NCBI GenBank assembly: GCA_017628675.1
Contig: JAGBYS010000107.1
Span: 1 to 7,779, forward strand
DNA from: Tidjanibacter sp.
GTDB lineage: Bacteria; Bacteroidota; Bacteroidia; Bacteroidales; Rikenellaceae
Length of the DNA: 7,779 nt
Reading direction: 5' to 3'
This document shows, in pieces, positions 4,565-7,779 of this stretch. The position numbers and the translations under genes are program-made. The notes beneath the pieces are model-generated. The model was not told the DNA's origin. It searched no databases and saw nothing but the letters and a program-made list of their open reading frames with translations. The first letter of the stretch is position 1. Each line of letters begins with the position of its first letter.

Positions 4565-7504
4565 TTAAAACAAATTCAGCTGTTGGGAGTCGATGTGGGG
4601 GACATACTCATCCTCGTCCTTGGGGATGATAATCTCCAGCTCCACCTCATCCTGGGGCTCCTCAATAGTCACCTCCTGGGGCCCCTCGGTAACCTCTGTA
4701 ATCTCTGCCCCCTGCTCCTCAATAGCGGCCACATCCTCCACCTCGGCTACCTCCTGCTGCGCTGCCTCGGGCTCCTCATCTACCCTCTGCGAGGCGATGC
4801 TTGCCACCGCAGCGGTGAGTTGCTCCTTGGGGCTCTCGGCCACCTCATCCTCGCCCTCAGTGGGCTCCTCGAGGTCAGCATCCAGAGCGAAGTGTTTGGG
4901 GATAAAGCGCAGTTTATCAATGATGTAGGTGCTCACTCGTTTACCCTTGGCCTTGTAGCCCTTCACACCGATGAACTCCTGCACATCGATGATGTCGGCG
5001 GGCTTGGTGATGTGTGCACCGCCATAGATGACCTCCAGTGCGGGCTGCACCTCATCCGAGATAGCCACCGACCTCGACTTGGGATTCTCCTCATCCACAA
5101 AGGCGAGCATCTTATCGGTATCCTCGGCCTGGAAGCGCTTGATGTAGTAGTACCCTGCACCCTCGTCCCAGTAGGCGACGCTATAGATGCGCGAGGAGTC
5201 ATACTTCTCGACCCTCACGGTATCCTCGGGGAAGTGGTGACCCACATCGTAGCCCGTAGTATAGAATTGGTCTTTAGCCGTAAAGACTATAATCTTGTCT
5301 GCCCCCTTGAACTCGCCCAGCAGTCGGCCGTGGCCATTGTCGTTGAGGCGTTTGATGTCCTCGTCGTACCATATCTGCTGACCGGCCAGAGTGGATGCAC
5401 CCTTGCTCTTGAGCAGAATCTTGTGGATGGGGTTGCGTGAGAAGATGTTACCCTGCGAAGCACGGCCCTTGATGGCGAGTGTGCTGAAGTCCAGATCCAC
5501 AATCGCCTTTTTGAGTTTGGCCCTCTGGCGGAAGATGATCTTCAGTATCTCGGCCTCGCCATTGGGATTGACGCTCATATAGAGCACCCTACTCTTGGGC
5601 GTACCCTTGGTGATGTTATACTCCTTATCGCGGGTGATGGCGCTGATGGCACAGCGTTTCATCATATTGGGGCCCTTGTCGCCGTCGCGGTAGAGCACAT
5701 TGTAGATGGTGCGCTCGTCGCCCCTGCGGAAGACACCGATGTGGATGATGCCGGGAGAGAAGAAGTCCTTGTCGAGCACCTTGCGGATGACATAGCGACC
5801 ATCCTCGAGGAATACGATGATGTCGTCCAGGTCGGAGCAGTCACACACATACTCAGCCTGACGCATCTGTGCGCCGATGCCGAAGAAGCCACCCTCCCTA
5901 TCCACATAGAGCTTGGAGTTCACAACAGCCACCTTGGCCTGTGCGATGGTGTCGAAGGCACGGATCTCGGTCTTGCGCTCACGACCCTTGCCGTAGCGCT
6001 CCTTGATACCCTCGAAGTAGTCGATAGCGAACTCCGTGAGGTGGGCCAGGTTGTGTTTCACCTGCTTGGTCTCCTTCTCGATGGCCTTTATGTGGTTGTC
6101 GGCCTTGTCCAGGTCGTAACGGGTGATGCGGATGAACTTCAGCTCGGTAAGCTTCACAACATCCTCCCTGGTAACCTCCCTGCGAAGGAGTTTTTTGAAG
6201 GGCTCCAGAGCCTGGTCCACAGCCTCGTAGGCCTCCTCGGGACTCTTGCACTTCTCGAGTACCTGGTATATCTTGTTCTGAATGAAGATGCGCTCCAGCG
6301 AGGCCATATGCCACTCCTCGTTGAGCTCATCGAGCCTCACCTGCTGCTCCATACCGAGCAGTTTGCGGGTGTGCTCGGCGTTGTGACGCAGGATATCCTT
6401 CACGCCGAGGAAGCAGGGCCTCTCGTCGCGAATCACACACGAGTTGGGCGAGATGGAGATCTCGCAGTCGGTGAAGGCGTAGAGTGCGTCTATGGTCTTG
6501 TCGATGGACTCGCCTGCCGCCACGTGCACAAGCAGTTCCACTGTGGAGGCGGTGTTGTCATCTACACTCTTAATCTTAATCTTGCCCGCCTCGGAGGCCT
6601 TGACGATGGACTCCTTGACACTCTCCGAGGTAGTCGTAAAGGGAATCTCGGTGATGGCAATGGTGCGGGGGTCAACCTTGTTGATGCGGGCTCTCACCTT
6701 CACCGAGCCACCCCTCAGACCGTCGTTGTAGCGGCTCACATCCATCAGGCCGCCCGTGGGGAAGTCGGGATAGAGCTCGAAGTCCTCACCCTTGAGGTGG
6801 GCCACACAGCCGTCCAGAAGCTCGTTGAAGTTGTGGGGAAGAATCTTCGATGACAGACCCACAGCAATACCCTCAACGCCTTGTGCCAAGAGCAATGGGA
6901 ACTTCACGGGCAGCGACACGGGCTCCTTATTCCTACCGTCATAGGAGAGCATCCACTCGGTAATCTTGGGGCTGAAGACCACCTCGAGGGCAAACTTGGA
7001 GAGTCGCGCCTCGATATAACGGGGAGCAGCAGCACCATCGCCCGTGAGGATGTTACCCCAGTTACCCTGGGTGTCAATGAGGAGGTTCTTCTGACCCAGC
7101 TGCACGAGTGCGTCACCAATGGAGGCGTCGCCGTGGGGGTGGAACTGCATAGTGTGACCCACAATGTTGGCCACCTTTATGCGGCTGCCGTCATACATAC
7201 GACGCATCGAGTGCAGGATGCGCCTCTGCACAGGTTTCAGACCGTCGTCGATATAGGGCACCGCACGCTCCAGGATCACATAGGAGGCGTAGTCGAGGAA
7301 CCAATCGCGGAACAGACCCGTCAGCTTGGTCTTGGTCTTGCCATTCTCACCCATCAGCTTGGCATACTTGTCGGAGAGCTTGCGCACCTCGACATCCTTC
7401 ACCTCAAAGCCCTCCTCTTCGGCCTCTGCGGTGGTGACAGCCTCGGCATCGAGAATCTCCTCCTGCTCGGGCACTTGGTTTTCTATGTTCTTATTCTCTT
7501 CCAT
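4565..7504 (-). CDS. parC: DNA topoisomerase IV subunit A, 979 aa
   Basis: This is the DNA-cleaving subunit of topoisomerase IV, which with ParE unlinks daughter chromosomes. An acidic N-terminal segment (residues 1-40) precedes the winged-helix cleavage domain starting at KLTGLFRDWFLDYASYVI (60-77). The catalytic tyrosine is Y163 in AAPRYIEARLSKFA, and the quinolone-region helix is HPHGDASIGDALVQ (122-135). The tower and coiled-coil part spans about 210-520. A C-terminal beta-propeller-like region (about 525-870) has only a degenerate GRASQGN (680-686) instead of the gyrase QRRGGKG box, which argues for ParC over GyrA. An acidic tail (879-970) follows and the chain ends in SQQLNLF. It is clearly longer than the 752-residue E. 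coli ParC, mainly because of both acidic ends. The ATG at 7504 follows purine-rich DNA; M51 would still keep the core, so the N-terminal extension is less certain. parE is not in the window. Confidence 0.95.
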   Translation of the reverse strand: MEENKNIENQVPEQEEILDAEAVTTAEAEEEGFEVKDVEVRKLSDKYAKLMGENGKTKTKLTGLFRDWFLDYASYVILERAVPYIDDGLKPVQRRILHSMRRMYDGSRIKVANIVGHTMQFHPHGDASIGDALVQLGQKNLLIDTQGNWGNILTGDGAAAPRYIEARLSKFALEVVFSPKITEWMLSYDGRNKEPVSLPVKFPLLLAQGVEGIAVGLSSKILPHNFNELLDGCVAHLKGEDFELYPDFPTGGLMDVSRYNDGLRGGSVKVRARINKVDPRTIAITEIPFTTTSESVKESIVKASEAGKIKIKSVDDNTASTVELLVHVAAGESIDKTIDALYAFTDCEISISPNSCVIRDERPCFLGVKDILRHNAEHTRKLLGMEQQVRLDELNEEWHMASLERIFIQNKIYQVLEKCKSPEEAYEAVDQALEPFKKLLRREVTREDVVKLTELKFIRITRYDLDKADNHIKAIEKETKQVKHNLAHLTEFAIDYFEGIKERYGKGRERKTEIRAFDTIAQAKVAVVNSKLYVDREGGFFGIGAQMRQAEYVCDCSDLDDIIVFLEDGRYVIRKVLDKDFFSPGIIHIGVFRRGDERTIYNVLYRDGDKGPNMMKRCAISAITRDKEYNITKGTPKSRVLYMSVNPNGEAEILKIIFRQRAKLKKAIVDLDFSTLAIKGRASQGNIFSRNPIHKILLKSKGASTLAGQQIWYDEDIKRLNDNGHGRLLGEFKGADKIIVFTAKDQFYTTGYDVGHHFPEDTVRVEKYDSSRIYSVAYWDEGAGYYYIKRFQAEDTDKMLAFVDEENPKSRSVAISDEVQPALEVIYGGAHITKPADIIDVQEFIGVKGYKAKGKRVSTYIIDKLRFIPKHFALDADLEEPTEGEDEVAESPKEQLTAAVASIASQRVDEEPEAAQQEVAEVEDVAAIEEQGAEITEVTEGPQEVTIEEPQDEVELEIIIPKDEDEYVPHIDSQQLNLF
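4568..4582 (-). other. Codons for a C-terminal QLNLF clamp-binding-like motif of ParC
   Basis: The last five residues of ParC (975-979) are QLNLF, which fits the bacterial beta-clamp binding consensus QL(S/D)LF and is the same pentapeptide as the clamp-binding motif known in E. coli UmuC. Its position at the free end of a long acidic, probably disordered tail suits a short linear motif. The match is direct; clamp binding is inference. Confidence 0.55.
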
Positions 7505-7539
7505 TCTTCTTTCTTTTGCGCCCTGCGGGGCTTCTTTGC

Positions 7540-7561
7540 GCGCCTTTTTATAAAAAGGCGC
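7540..7561. repeat. Perfect 22-nt palindrome in the parC leader
   Basis: GCGCCTTTTTA (7540-7550) is followed directly by its exact reverse complement (7551-7561), with no loop bases. It lies 36 nt before the parC ATG. As RNA it would fold into a G/C-capped, A/U-centred hairpin. No T-run follows in the parC direction. It could be a protein-binding dyad, a leader hairpin, or the end of a repeat element. Confidence 0.85.
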
Positions 7562-7576
7562 CCCACAAATTTTTAG

Positions 7577-7593
7577 ACGATACTTTGTATCGT
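7577..7593. repeat. 17-nt inverted repeat ACGATAC-TTT-GTATCGT
   Basis: Perfect 7-bp arms flank a 3-nt centre. The size and symmetry resemble an operator for a dimeric regulator, and it lies just upstream of the weak -7-like box at 7566-7573. No binding protein can be named from the sequence, and it may equally be part of the surrounding repeat-rich DNA. Confidence 0.6.
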
Positions 7594-7601
7594 TGCATTT
7601 G

Positions 7602-7637
7602 CCAGGGATTCCAAGGGTTCCAAGGATTCCAGGGTTA
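7602..7637. repeat. Nonamer tandem repeat, four units of CCARGGRTT type
   Basis: Four contiguous 9-nt units read CCAGGGATT, CCAAGGGTT, CCAAGGATT and CCAGGGTTA. Units differ by one to three bases. There is no open frame that would explain the period as protein repeats. It looks like an intergenic tandem repeat. Confidence 0.85.
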
Positions 7638-7643
7638 CTAAAT

Positions 7644-7655
7644 TTCCTTAAGGAA
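7644..7655. repeat. 12-bp palindrome TTCCTTAAGGAA
   Basis: A perfect 12-bp palindrome sits between the nonamer and heptamer arrays. It is short enough to occur by chance, but it is one of several dyads in the region. Confidence 0.55.
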
Positions 7656-7672
7656 CTCTTCTCTGCCTTAGG

Positions 7673-7707
7673 TCGTTAGTCGTTCGACTTTAGACGTTAG
7701 ACCTTCG
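7673..7707. repeat. Heptamer tandem array, five degenerate ACGTTAG units
   Basis: Five contiguous 7-nt units read TCGTTAG, TCGTTCG, ACTTTAG, ACGTTAG and ACCTTCG. The TT at positions 4-5 and the final G are constant. The stretch also shows a longer 21-nt period (7672-7690 against 7693-7711, 14 of 19 matching). On the minus strand the units read roughly CTAACGT, comparable in length and AAC content to the CTCAACT units at 4482-4502. Confidence 0.7.
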
Positions 7708-7779
7708 ACCCTCTACCCAGCGAGTGGGTTTTGTGAGGGGATTTTTGTGCCAAATTTCTGGAGCGAGTCCGCAGTTTAC

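Larger units (their letters stand above)
7505..7779. other. Non-coding region upstream of parC, rich in dyads and short tandem repeats
   Basis: I find no convincing gene on either strand in this 275-bp stretch. Next to the parC start are a small GCCC-TGCG-GGGC hairpin (7520-7531) and a large palindrome (7540-7561). Further out come a 17-nt dyad, nonamer repeats, a 12-bp palindrome, a heptamer array and a small ACCCA/TGGGT hairpin followed by TTTTG (7715-7733). A weak -7-like AAAATTTG lies at 7566-7573 on the minus strand with no matching -33 box, so the parC promoter is not firmly placed; it may lie outside the window. The last 40 bases show no recognisable coding sense. Confidence 0.7.

Noticed and set aside
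4499..5440. 313-codon plus-strand open frame opposite the parC 3' half
   Set aside because: It starts inside the heptamer and dyad repeats and is antisense to the ParC tail and propeller; no domain seen.
5741..6853. 370-codon plus-strand open frame opposite parC
   Set aside because: Antisense shadow of the conserved ParC core with His/Leu/Val-rich composition and no recognisable motif.
4565..7504. GyrA as the identity of the topoisomerase subunit
   Set aside because: The QRRGGKG-type gyrase box is absent (only GRASQGN), and the N-terminal block TGLFRDWFLDYASYVILERAV is of the ParC type of this phylum rather than the gyrase type.
6881..7576. 231-codon plus-strand open frame over the parC 5' end
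   Set aside because: Antisense to the ParC cleavage domain and its conserved motifs; no independent evidence of coding.
7715..7733. Small ACCCA/TGGGT hairpin with TTTT as a plus-strand terminator
   Set aside because: The stem is only 5 bp and the T-run is broken by G after four T; no plus-strand gene precedes it. Too weak to call.

Overview
The window carries four genes, all on the minus strand and so transcribed right to left: a topoisomerase IV subunit A gene (parC, 4565-7504), a shikimate kinase gene (aroK, 3956-4477), an isoleucyl-tRNA synthetase gene (ileS, 384-3788) and the first 69 codons of a DksA/TraR-type regulator gene that runs off the left edge (1-207). All are housekeeping genes. 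I found no phage, IS element, CRISPR array, tRNA or rRNA. The long plus-strand open frames are antisense shadows of parC and ileS.

The organism looks like a member of the Bacteroidota, probably order Bacteroidales. The -7 boxes match the TAnnTTTG type of that phylum, starts lack Shine-Dalgarno sequences, the ParC protein has the phylum's characteristic N-terminal block, and a DksA-family gene follows ileS as is familiar in Bacteroides relatives. Strong use of G/C at third codon positions points to a GC-richer member such as Alistipes/Rikenellaceae rather than Bacteroides. The genus is inference only.

Layout from right to left: 7505-7779 is non-coding DNA packed with short tandem repeats and perfect dyads ahead of parC. 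parC and aroK are 87 bp apart, with no promoter visible between them, so they are probably co-transcribed. That gap holds an imperfect dyad and three GAGTTGA heptamers. After aroK comes an intrinsic terminator (3896-3925), then a TATCTTTG -7 box and a structured leader before ileS. ileS ends at a strong terminator (329-364), and the dksA-like gene has its own promoter-like sequence (229-260). This gives three transcription units: parC-aroK, ileS and dksA.

The points most worth a second look lie inside the ordinary genes. ParC ends in QLNLF, a consensus-type beta sliding-clamp binding motif, carried on a strongly acidic tail of about 90 residues; this suggests topoisomerase IV may be tethered to the replication clamp. 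IleRS is the eukaryote-like type and has GIHH in place of the class I HIGH signature, a swap that has been linked to extreme mupirocin resistance. ParC has Ala at the position of the quinolone-contacting Ser. The intergenic DNA carries two heptamer tandem arrays and a nonamer array that may belong to dispersed repeat families.
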